From Bisporella sp. PMI_857 (Eukaryota > Ascomycota > Leotiomycetes > Helotiales > Helotiaceae), in the NCBI GenBank assembly GCA_021307315.1, contig JAJSPD010000018.1, forward strand, positions 124,001 to 188,000: 64,000 nucleotides of DNA. Direction: 5' to 3'. Under the pieces are notes generated by a model. It was not told the origin of the DNA, did no database searches, and worked only from the letters and a program-made list of their open reading frames with translations. How positions within the stretch are numbered: position 1 is the first letter of the stretch; every line of letters starts with the position of its first letter. Made by a program: the position numbers and the translations under genes. Positions 35,955-45,246 of this stretch are shown piece after piece.

Positions 35955-37487
35955 TTAACTTGCATTTATATTTCCCATGCCATTAGGTCCAAGTTTTCCT
36001 CCTCCCCAGATAGTCCTGTCATTGTTATTCACAAAACTGCCACGATAAGGATATGACCAAATTAGAGCTCCCCAGCTGGGGTGATCGCTCAGACCGGAAC
36101 CTGTCGCTAACAAGTTATTAGTATCTTACACTTGGTGAGAGACCATCCATAACTCACGCCGTTGTTCTCCTCCGGCTGCATCATAGGTTTGCTTTGCTTT
36201 GGTAGTCCAAGGTGCCTTCAACCCTCTTTTGACAACGTATTGATAGTAAATAATCTGTATAATCAGTCTCGTTTTTGTTTACGTAGGCTAAGGGAAACTC
36301 ACATCCCACACTGCCTGCGTTTTGGAAGTGCTGCTTAATTGGCCAAGACCTCGACTGATGTTTGAAGGCGCGGCCCATGGCCCGTTGATAAGAATTGCTT
36401 CGCACCGGTAGAACTTGGGATCGTACGTAACCTCCTCTCCCAGATTGTACTTTGCAGTGTACTCTGCAGCTTTGAGTAGCAAATTATCTCCCAGTGAGTA
36501 TACGTCAGTCCCTTGTGACTGAACGACCCTCGCAGCTTCTGCAGCCCATCCAATCGCGGAAGAGGCATGGCTTTGGTCTCTTCCAGTTTCCGCGCCTTGA
36601 CCTGTTCTTGGATCAAAATTTCCATAAATGCCAGCGCAAAGATCGTTCTGATAAGCGTTCAGGGCATAGTTGTACTGTTGATCTGTCAGATACACCGAGA
36701 TCTTCAAGGAGAATCCTAATTTCGTACCATGGATACATCATCGAGAAATACAGAAAATGACAACAACGCTTTTATACTAGCCATGCCATAGTTTGCTTGC
36801 CCTATGATGATGGATTGGCGTGCAAATAGCCAGTAAATTTGGTTAGAAAATCCAGTTCCGCCACCTGGTTTTGCGCCTTTCTCAATCCAACCACCTTCCC
36901 ATCTCATAATCTCGGCCGCGTTGACAAACATATCGCCTTCTAGCCCTACAAGGAGAGAGGTGTCAACCCCAATGACATCAGTCAAATTCGTCCCCCAGGA
37001 ATCCAGAATATTTGTAGACAAGTCCCAGTGTGCTTGATCTTTGGTGATGTACCACATTAGAGCGTTCTGGTAGGCTGCTCGAGCATCATTTGTGAATGTG
37101 GTATAATTACTGCAGCCTCCCCGACATATCACTCTCTTAGGTCCTTGCATGGCATACTTTGTAGTTCTTAGTCTCTTCTTCCTATCTTGTGATTAACATA
37201 TAACTTACAGATGACTGAGAGAAGCTATCTGTGCTGAAATTTGCAAATGCCGACTTCCATGGATCTTGGCCATTCAATACTCCCTGTCGTATGCGTTCTA
37301 AGTCATCGTGCGTATGCCAGAGACCTGGATGGATAAAGTCTCCAACTCTCCTTTTCATGCCATACAGATTGCCCACCACTGGATTGACAGGTCCATTAAG
37401 AACTGGGAGACCATTGAGACCTCCAGTTGCTAACGCAGACGAGAGAAGGGTTACAAACCCGATCAAGAAATAAAGAATCTTTGTCAT
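35955..37487 (-). CDS. Secreted alginate-lyase-domain protein, paralogue 1
   Basis: Predicted 440-residue secreted protein with the (alpha/alpha) alginate-lyase fold seen in fungal polysaccharide lyase-like proteins. A signal peptide (ILYFLIGFVTLLSSALA) precedes DFIHPGLWHTHDDLERIR, the start of the domain. Other conserved pieces are ANYGMASIKALLSFSVFLDD and GQGAETGRDQSHA, the latter a predicted active-site loop, and a C-terminal WGALIWSYPYRGSF. Exons on the minus strand: 37209-37487, 36728-37156, 36303-36674, 36158-36254 and 35955-36100. Introns are 48-57 bp and phases close throughout. It is homologous to the gene at 43180-44400 (HPG.LHT, GRDQ.HA), but the intron positions differ completely. 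Likely cleaves uronic-acid-containing polysaccharide by beta-elimination. The exact substrate is unknown, and some fungal members may lack lyase activity. Confidence 0.85.
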
Positions 37488-38147
37488 GTCAACCCGAATT
37501 CACCAAGTTCTATACTGCAACTGTATAGTGATTTCATTTGGGAACCTCTTACCTTCATTACAGGATCTTTCCGATATGCACAAGCTGAATATGCCAAGGT
37601 TCCTTTGGTTGAACGAGGTCGAGAAACTTAGGTTCTTCAGTCACAGGCGTCCATATAATCCTTACCGTCAGAGCGAAAGTGGGCTCCTTTAAACAAGGGG
37701 TACGGCGGGCATTGCCATCATCTCCCCATGTAAGATCAAAATTTGGTGGGGTTTGCGGGGTAGTGGGGAGAACATCACTAAAAGCGGAGGACGGAAAATG
37801 TCTCGGGAAGAAGCTTCAACAGCACACTTCTCCGGGCACAAAGGAACGAAACACTCGGAAATTTGCGCAACAACAAATGGGGCAGTTTTTAAGCCACCAT
37901 ATTTTCTAATGAACAAGTGAGGAAGTAATAGTCGGAAGAGGAGAACATACAGGGCAGCCCTTCGGTCCGTCCCCATTCTGCTTAAGGTTAAGCGAGCCCC
38001 TTTTTTTCTTGCCTTTTTGCTTCAGGCGATTAGGGTAATTCACTCCTACTGAAGCTCCAGTGCATCACGCTTACGTTGAAGTGATATAGTAATTCAGATT
38101 GTAAATATCCATATTGCATTGATTCTATTTACATTGAACTAATGTGC
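37488..38147. other. Intergenic between two minus-strand CAZyme genes
   Basis: About 0.66 kb, upstream of the alginate-lyase-like gene. Nothing recognisable beyond promoter-length sequence. Confidence 0.55.
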
Positions 38148-39606
38148 CTACGCGGAGAACACCAACACCTTGGTCTGGTGTGCCCCAACATTTTGAAGAG
38201 AAATATTAGTTCCATTTGTTGTTAGACTCTTTTTGGCCCAGACATCTCGAATCTTGTATCGCGACTTCCCACCTTTTTCAAGATCGGGGATTAATGACCA
38301 CGGAATCTCAATGTCTGTAGAATTTGTACCTTCATTGAGTGCAAGGATCACGAACTCGGAGTTGCCTGAACTCAATGGCCCCGCCCAAACTTGGAAGATG
38401 TTTTCTTTGGAGAGCTCTGGCCTGTATGAAACTGCGATTCCGGCGTCATCCTGAGAAATTGCAATAATCTCTTTATTGAGGAGAACTTCGAGTGACCTCT
38501 GACGGATGGTGGTAACATCTGCTCCGATAATCAATGGTGACTTGAGAGCAGCCCAAAACGAAAAATGCGTTTGCTCTTCAAATTCTGTCATATTTCCTGT
38601 ACCAACCTCAAGCATATCCATATCAGCTGAGAGGAGGTTAGTTATTATAGAAGAAAAAAGCAACCTTGTTGAAACTTACCCCAAGCTCCAGGTCCTTGAA
38701 ACGTGGAGATCTCGCGCATCTTACGAATAATGGTCAGGACACTGAGTCCCGCATATCCAGTGTTCAAACAATAAGCGGTTTTGCAGACTCCACTCTTATC
38801 TACACTAAATGAAGAGTAAATATCACCGCTCATACGATAAGAGTCACTAAACTGATCTGCCCAGAACCAAGGGAATTGATTCCCCCATTGACAGAGAGAA
38901 TAGAAAATATCTCGGCCAGTGTTCTTGAGTGCGTTGCCCATTATTATGAATCTTTCTTGTGGCGAGTAAGTTCCTGCATGGAATCCACCACAATTATCGT
39001 ATTTGAGGTAGTCCACCTCCCAAGAAGCATAAGTCTGTGCGTCAAGCTCTTCATAGCCCCAGCTTCCGGGAAAGAAGCCGCAGTCGTAAATACCAGCATC
39101 ACTTCTTGGATTAGCGAAATGTATAGGTAGAATGTGAATTTTTCTGTTCTACCTGTATATCCCGATTTTGAGCCCGAGTTTGTGGACATACTTTGACAAC
39201 GCAAGGATACCAGCAGGGAATGTAGTCGAGTTCGCTTGTTGGCGACTTTTGGCATCTCTGCTGTAGGCTTGCCAGCCATCGTCCATAACAACATAATTAT
39301 ATCCAACTTTTGCCAGTCCATTTTCTACGATAGCTGAAGCTGTTTTCTCAATGAGTGTCTGGTTAATCTTCAGCCTGAAGGTATTCCAACTATTCCATCC
39401 TATGTCCCAGAAGTCAGCCAAATATTGCCCCGCAAGCACCTCTCCAAAGCCTTTAGAAATTAAAGCACGTCGAATTGGCTTGAACAATTGAACTACTCAT
39501 CTTGGAGCTAATACTCACCCATTTGTGGTTTATTGGGATGGACTTTGCTCGCAACAAGTGTGCAAAAGCCTAAGAAAAGGAGTGAAGTAGAGTGACCAAT
39601 CAACAT
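38148..39606 (-). CDS. Secreted alpha-galactosidase, GH27
   Basis: Predicted 411-residue GH27 enzyme hydrolysing terminal alpha-galactose from plant galactomannan or oligosaccharides. A short signal peptide (TSLLFLGFCTLVAS) is followed by QMGWNSWNTF at the barrel start, VMDDGWQA, YSDAGIYDCG, the nucleophile motif YLKYDNC, and the acid/base region YRMSGDI. A C-terminal beta-sandwich follows. Exons on the minus strand: 39519-39606, 39153-39399, 38680-39101 and 38148-38626. Introns are 119, 51 and 53 bp and all phases close. The first junction rebuilds the Gly of MGWNSW. Part of the carbohydrate island, where it would remove galactose side groups that block other enzymes. Confidence 0.95.
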
Positions 39607-40047
39607 GACTCTATTTGGGGACTTGTCACGTGGTATATTTTACTGACAGCTTGATTAGAATGGCGCTCCATCCGAAAGCTTTCCAAGTTATAAATGTCTA
39701 ATGCCTCCTTTGCACCACGGAACCTGTGCTAAAGACTTTAACAGTATGCGGAGTAACTGCCGGAGAAACAATGACAAGCTGCATGTATCTAGCTGAAGGT
39801 GAAGGCGTGTGGAGACTTGCGGGGTTCAGCGGGGTTTAGTGGAATTTTTTCTCCGGGTGATATAGACTCAGAATGTGGAGTAGACTGTCGTAAGTCCTTA
39901 TACAGGAATCGCTGGATAGAGGGAAGGAAGTCCTCGGCTCTGAAGATTGCCAATTAATATACCACCTGCAAGCACCATTCTAGATTTTCCTTATCAGAAG
40001 CAACTTCAACTTGAATCTTTGTACACTCAGAAGTCTTCAGAAACAAA
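39607..40047. promoter_or_regulatory. Divergent promoter of GH27 and fasciclin genes
   Basis: The 441-bp interval between start codons facing away from each other. Includes TCACGTGG at about 39627-39634. No specific regulator site is assigned. Confidence 0.35.
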
Positions 40048-40796
40048 ATGAGGCTCTATAGCTCTCTCTCTATTCTTGCGCTCATTTCAACGACTATTTG
40101 CGACCGAAGCGATCGTGAACCGCTTTCTTATGCCTCAACCCCAAAGGATACTTACGTTCTGCCGAAATCTACCTCTACATTATTAGATTTTGTGAAGTCT
40201 CGCAGCGATCTCTCTACTCTAGCTGATTTGCTACCAAAACTTGGTGGTAAGAATATCAAAACGGTCCTCAATCCAGGTTAGCCTGGGAAAGGAACTAAAA
40301 TTTGTATCAGGATTCGCCGAAGCTTTCGATACGCCAACGACTTGGTCTTACACATTTTTTGCCCCTTCAAATACAGCATTCAATAATACGGGAGCATACT
40401 TTTCCACATTTGCAAAAACACCAAAGGGAAAATGGTGGCTTGGAAATCTGATCCAACACCATTACATTCCAAATTCTCAGCTGAAAACTTCTGCATTCAA
40501 CAACTCCTTAACTCGCATCCAAACCGGTAGTTATCTTTATGTTGGGACTCAAATAGTTGGGACGAAGTTGATCTTGAACGGAGTTGCAACTGTCACAGAT
40601 GCAAATCTTCCAGTGCCAAGTGTGAGTATTTTCTCCTTTTAAAAGAAGCGAGAAAGCTGATAGCTAGCAGGGGATTGTTCATGTGATTGATCACATTTTA
40701 GACCCTTCAGCTCAGATTTTCGAGTCAGATATTGAGAAGACGCGTCAAGGATTTATCGCTGGAAGTTGTTCTAATCCATTACTTCCCTACTGCTAG
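40048..40796 (+). CDS. Secreted fasciclin (FAS1) domain protein
   Basis: Predicted 211-residue secreted protein. A signal peptide (SSLSILALISTTIC) is followed by a single FAS1 domain. The H1 box is represented by SYTFFAPSNTAFNN, with LLPKLGGFAEAFD before it and GIVHVIDHILDP (H2 box, with the conserved His pair) near the end. Exons: 40048-40246, 40311-40621 and 40671-40796; introns are 64 and 49 bp with phases closed. FAS1 domains mediate adhesion, and fungal secreted members are often found near extracellular enzymes. It has no GPI signal; the C-terminus ends in a Cys-containing short tail (GSCSNPLLPYC). Whether it takes part in polysaccharide use is unknown. Confidence 0.85.
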
Positions 40797-41257
40797 TTTT
40801 CGACATCGTCAGGCTCACGGACTTTAAATAGATAGATATATTTGGAAGCATTCTGGAATTCAATTTCGTCTGTACTCCATCTGCCTATTTTTGCATGTTA
40901 CAGTTCTGTATATCCTAATAGCTGGATATGCCGAGTATATCAGGTGCCACCTGCACCAGTGGTTGACTCTAAATACGAAAGTTTTTTTGTTTGAAATTAT
41001 TTCGTGTTTCCATTGTGCTTTGCATATTTCCTGGGTGGTAGATTAAATATGAGGCACGTGATACCAAGGAACAGTCACAGGACTTCCCAGATAGGCACGG
41101 GCGTTTTCCCGGTACTTGTTCCTGTCATGCATGTGATATTATGCAATGAATAGAAAGTCACCTTGTACTCAGACTTACTGACCATATTATTTTATATCTC
41201 TTCAGCAAGACACTTCGTCAACCTTTTCATAGAGCTAAAGGTGCAACAGTTGTGAAA
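40797..41257. other. Intergenic
   Basis: Upstream of the aldo/keto reductase. No coding segment seen. Confidence 0.55.
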
Positions 41258-42412
41258 ATGGAATATGCCAGGTAAGTATTTATAGTCTGAATATAATTGC
41301 ATGGCTCTAATATATGTACCCTAGACTTGGAAATTCCGGCTTGTATGTATCAAAAATAATTCTCGGCGGCGCAATCTTTGGGGATACAAAGTTTCAGCCA
41401 TGGCTTCTCGAAGAGGATCAGTCGCTGCCCCTCTTAGAATATGCATGGAAAAATGGAATCACTACTTGGGATACGGTATGTTTAAAGGAAACTATTATTA
41501 TTGAGATTAAGATCGCCTATCTTAGAGTTTAAAAGCAGGCTAATAGTGGTCAAAAAAGGCAGATGTATATTCGAATGGTCGAAGCGAAGAGATAATCGGT
41601 GCAGCGATTAAAAAGTTCCAGATCCCCCGAGACAGCCTCGTCATAATGACAAAGATATTTTATGCTTTAGATCCAGTGAATCAGCCCCCATTAGTGCTCT
41701 CAGCGATAAGACTGCCTCTCATCTTGTCAATCGTGTCGGATTATCGCGCAAGCACATCATGGACGCTGTAGATAGCTCAATAGCCAGACTTGGGACATAT
41801 ATCGACGTTCTCCAGGTCCACCGCTTGGACAGGGACTGCTCATTTGAAGAGACTATGCGGGCTCTCAACGATGTTGTGGTATCCGGGAGAGCTCGTTATC
41901 TGGGTGCAAGCAGTATGCAAGCATGGGAATTTCAAATGCTTCAAAACATTGCCGAGAAAAACGGCTGGCACAAATTTATCAGCATGCAGAACTATTGGAA
42001 CTTACTGCACAGGGAAGAGGAGCGAGAGATGGTGCCATATTGCAAATATTCAGATGTTGGACTAATGCCCTGGAGCGTTCTGGCAAGAGGAGCGTTGGCG
42101 AGGCCATTTGCGTCCCGTGGTGGAATACGAGATTCAAACGACAAACTTTTGGAGAGTCTAGTCAGAGGACAAGATTCTGAGGAGGCAGATAAGATTATAA
42201 TTGGCAGAGTAGAAGAGATAGCCAGAGAAAGAGATGTTAGCATGGCCGTCGTAGCGTTGGCTTGGTCTTTGAAGAGAGGTGGGTATCCAATTACTGGAAT
42301 GAACAGCATGAAAAGAATAGACGAGGCTGTTGAAGCAGTCAAGTTTATACTTTCGGATAAGGAGGCTCTGTATTTGGAAGAACCATACAGACCAAAGCAG
42401 ATAGGTTATTAA
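41258..42412 (+). CDS. Aldo/keto reductase, frameshifted
   Basis: NADPH-dependent AKR of the (beta/alpha)8 type, yeast/versiconal-reductase-like. Exons: 41258-41271, 41325-41475 and 41559-42412; introns are 53 and 83 bp. The N-terminus [17 protein letters not shown] is typical. The catalytic tetrad is visible: Asp and Tyr in TADVYSNG, Lys in VIMTK and His in LQVHRLD. The substrate helix [14 protein letters not shown] and the C-terminal [14 protein letters not shown] are intact. At 41685-41689 the frame slips: before the C5 run the protein reads DPVNQP, and after it [15 protein letters not shown] continues in another frame. One extra C restores continuity. So this is either a recent pseudogene or a homopolymer sequencing error. 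Lies within the carbohydrate island and may reduce released sugar aldehydes; that role is inference. Confidence 0.85.
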
Positions 42413-43179
42413 AGCAATGCTTCTACTTTTTATATTTGGAATTTTCTTTACGGCTCGTGTTATTGTGTAAAGCCCTGGGTTAGAGTGTTTTTTGGATATT
42501 CTTTTCAAAGGACAATTGACCTCAACAAACTGTAGCTCCCAGTTGTGAGCATACTACACCGCGTGAAGGTTTATCGAGAACACTACTATTTCCTAAACCA
42601 ACTCTAATCACTGTCTGCTCTCTCATATACTTATTCCTTCCTGGCTAGCCTACGGCGCAGGAATATCAAAGAAAAACGAATGTATAATCGTCCTGAAAAC
42701 ATTTACGCGGCCTTAGTTTATGTATGGCAGGGTTCAAAGAAATGTGATGTAGATCCGGGGAATAGATCTGGGGAATAGATCTGGGGAATAAATCCGGGGA
42801 AAGCGCCGCCGGCAGCTACCCCGTACTTGGAGTTCGATACGATCAGCACCGGGTAGTAATTTGCGATCTTCAGATAGATTTTCCTAGGTAGATAGTCATA
42901 GGTGGAATCCTCCTTGCTCTCGAAGCGCATATGTCTTATTACATGACTACTCCCCAGGTCATATGGCTTTCAGAGACTTCTCGGGTAAGCTACTGATGTA
43001 TTCATGGTGCACATGACTCTATAGTTTCGACACCGTTTGAAATTCTGTAAATCTTAACATAAATAATTCATGCCTCGTTACGTTTCTTGTTTTCTCTCCA
43101 CTAGTTTTAGATGCTGATAACCAAAATAATCAGTATCATGGGCTTTGAGATAATATCCATCAATTTCAAATCAATCACC
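42413..43179. other. Intergenic with a 13-bp tandem repeat
   Basis: Upstream of the second alginate-lyase-like gene. Contains the tandem repeat at 42750-42799. No supported gene. Confidence 0.6.
42750..42799. repeat. 13-bp tandem repeat, about four copies
   Basis: The unit is AATAGATCTGGGG. Two copies are exact (42761-42773, 42774-42786) and are flanked by a partial TAGATCCGGGG (42750-42760) and AATAAATCCGGGG (42787-42799). Located about 380 bp before the alginate-lyase-like gene start. Confidence 0.9.
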
Positions 43180-44400
43180 ATGGTACTCATTTCACAGATT
43201 GCATTCTTTGTCTTTGCATTAAATACAGTTTCCGCATTTGTCCACCCCGGCATGCTTCATACTGAGGCCGATTTCACCCGAATGAAAGCCAAAGTATCCG
43301 CAAATGCAGCCCCTTGGATCACTGGATGGAACAAGCTGATAAGCAACTCCCATTCCGCAAGCACATATGTCGCCAGGCCACAAGCAATTGTCTATCGTGG
43401 AGGTGATCAATCTCAGAATTACAATATACTCTTTAATGATGCTGCTGCCGCGTATGCGCTTAGCCTTCGCTGGAAAATAACGGGAAACACATCCTTCGCA
43501 AATACCGCAGTGGGGGTATTAGATGGATGGTCATCTACTCTCACCTCAATTCAAGGTTCGTCAGATAAATATCTTGCAGCCGGACTTTACGGATATCAAC
43601 TCGCAAATGCTGCCGAAATCCTGCGTGGCTACGCCGGATGGACAAATGCGGGTCAAGCCAACTTTAGCACGATGCTTCAGAATGTTTTCTACTCAATGAA
43701 TCATGACTTCCTAGTCCGCCATAACGACGCTGCAAACGACCACTACTGGGCCAATTGGGACTTGTGCAACTTGGCTTCAGTCATCTCGATTGGAATTTTC
43801 ACCAGCAACCAGACGATGTACAATGAAGCAATCACATATTTCAAGGGTGGTGTTGGCAACGGCAATATAGACCGCATGATTTGGAAGCTGTACACAGTTG
43901 ATGGCCAAGTTATCGGTCAGGGACAAGAGGCTGGTCGAGATCAAGGTCATGGTGAGTGCACGGTTAAGACCCATTGTCTTTTAGAGACTCTGACCTTCAC
44001 AGCTACCCTTGACTTCGCACTTCTCGGTACGATAGCCCAGATGGCCTACAACCAAGGCGATGATCTTTTTGCCTACGAAAACAACAAGATCCTAGCTGGT
44101 AGCGAGTACTGCTCCAAGTATAATGTGGGAGAAGACGTTCCGTATACGTCGTACACAAACAGCGATGTTACGCAGTCCGTCATCTCTAACAGCTCCAGAG
44201 GAAATATTCGGCCTATGAACGAACTCCTCTATGCTCATTACCATGAGTTAAAGGGGTTGAATGCGCAATGGACAGGCAACTATCGGGACATCGTTAATAA
44301 TGCCAGTGGTGGCGCTGAGGGTGGTGGTGGGAATTACGGTCCTAACTCAGGCGGTTATGACCAGCTGGGTTACGGAACTTTAACCTTCAGATTGTCATGA
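43180..44400 (+). CDS. Secreted alginate-lyase-domain protein, paralogue 2
   Basis: Predicted 389-residue secreted protein. The start chosen is ATG 43180 in a good context (ACCATGG), giving the signal peptide VLISQIAFFVFALNTVSA directly before FVHPGMLHTEADFTRMK. An upstream in-frame ATG at 43111 would bury the signal. Conserved pieces are YLAAGLYGYQLANAAEILRG, NDHYWANWDLCNLASVI and GQGQEAGRDQGHA (predicted active-site loop), with a glycine-rich C-terminus. Exons: 43180-43951 and 44003-44400. The only intron is a 51-bp element nearly identical to one in the next gene. It is free of stops and a multiple of three, so the open frame runs through it. Skipping it restores GH-ATLDFALL, matching the SHASS of paralogue 1. 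Presumed polysaccharide lyase, substrate unknown. Confidence 0.87.
   Translation: MVLISQIAFFVFALNTVSAFVHPGMLHTEADFTRMKAKVSANAAPWITGWNKLISNSHSASTYVARPQAIVYRGGDQSQNYNILFNDAAAAYALSLRWKITGNTSFANTAVGVLDGWSSTLTSIQGSSDKYLAAGLYGYQLANAAEILRGYAGWTNAGQANFSTMLQNVFYSMNHDFLVRHNDAANDHYWANWDLCNLASVISIGIFTSNQTMYNEAITYFKGGVGNGNIDRMIWKLYTVDGQVIGQGQEAGRDQGHGECTVKTHCLLETLTFTATLDFALLGTIAQMAYNQGDDLFAYENNKILAGSEYCSKYNVGEDVPYTSYTNSDVTQSVISNSSRGNIRPMNELLYAHYHELKGLNAQWTGNYRDIVNNASGGAEGGGGNYGPNSGGYDQLGYGTLTFRLS
43952..44002 (+). repeat. Introner-like 51-bp intron, copy A
   Basis: Starts GTGAGTGCACGGTTAAGACC, has a CTGAC branch-site candidate and ends TTCACAG. It is phase 1 in the second alginate-lyase-like gene. It matches 45501-45551 at 48 of 51 positions with no gaps. 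The homologous site in paralogue 1 (35955-37487) is uninterrupted. Intron identity rests on the protein join and on good splice signals. Confidence 0.85.
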
Positions 44401-45246
44401 GACTTCGGGGTCTTTAGCATTATATATCCTTTGAGTATGACAAAACCAGGGCTTGAGAGTTGAACTTTTATTGTAATGTTCCAAAATCTCAGATAACTTT
44501 CAATTGGCTATTTCGTACATCAATTCCCATCGTTCGCTGCTGGTCGGGGAGTGGCCGGGCGAAGCTCCGACACTTCCTCCGCCCCCGAGCAAGCATCCAC
44601 AACGAGTATCATGCGGAGATACAAAACATACCCATTAATTGTGATGCGTAATTAGATCAGCATATATGAATCGCAAGATACAATCATTACCTTCAGTATC
44701 CAACATCAAATCTTTCGGTGATTAGGGTTGAATAACGAACATAGTTCGTGCCTGTTGGATACATGGATAATTCACCTCACCCAAGTAACTTTGTGGCACT
44801 AATGGCACAGCAAAGCGAACTAGTATACAACCAAAATTAAACCAGGATTTCCGTACCAAGCCATGAAACCTCCAAAACCATTCTAGAATGCCCTACTTGG
44901 AATGGTTGTCATGTGACTTATCACATGATGATATATCTTTCGCGGATTTACTATGTGCTTCAATTTCGCTATGTATTTTACCTTGATAGATAATAAGTAC
45001 AGTAAAGTATCATACGACAAGACTCCACACAGGAGGACCGTTCTATTAGCTTTATCCACCACTCGTACCGTACCCCGCAATTTCTCCAGATCCAGTCTTT
45101 CCCCATTGCCCCCACACACATGCTTGCTAGTCTGCTTGTATTCATGCATGCTATTTGCATCAACAGAACAGCTCCTCCCTGAAACCCTTCGAGCCCTTGA
45201 GATAAAATTATGAATCCATAAGTCTCGCCTTTCGAATGTTGCAGCA
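44401..45246. other. Intergenic between lyase-like gene and Zn2Cys6 regulator
   Basis: About 0.85 kb. Contains the second copy of the 25-bp near-palindromic motif at 44909-44933. No supported gene. Confidence 0.55.
44909..44933. repeat. 25-bp near-palindromic motif, copy 2
   Basis: Begins TCATGTGACTTATCACATGA. It differs from 21602-21626 at two positions (C for T and A for G). Lies about 310 bp before the regulator start. Confidence 0.6.

Noticed and set aside
42780..42930. Minus-strand open frame containing repeated PGFIPQIYSPDLFPG-like units
   Set aside because: Produced by translation of the 13-bp tandem repeat; no splice or domain support.
43111..43179. Upstream in-frame start for the second lyase-like gene
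   Set aside because: Would put 23 residues before the signal peptide; ATG 43180 has a better context and exposes the signal peptide.
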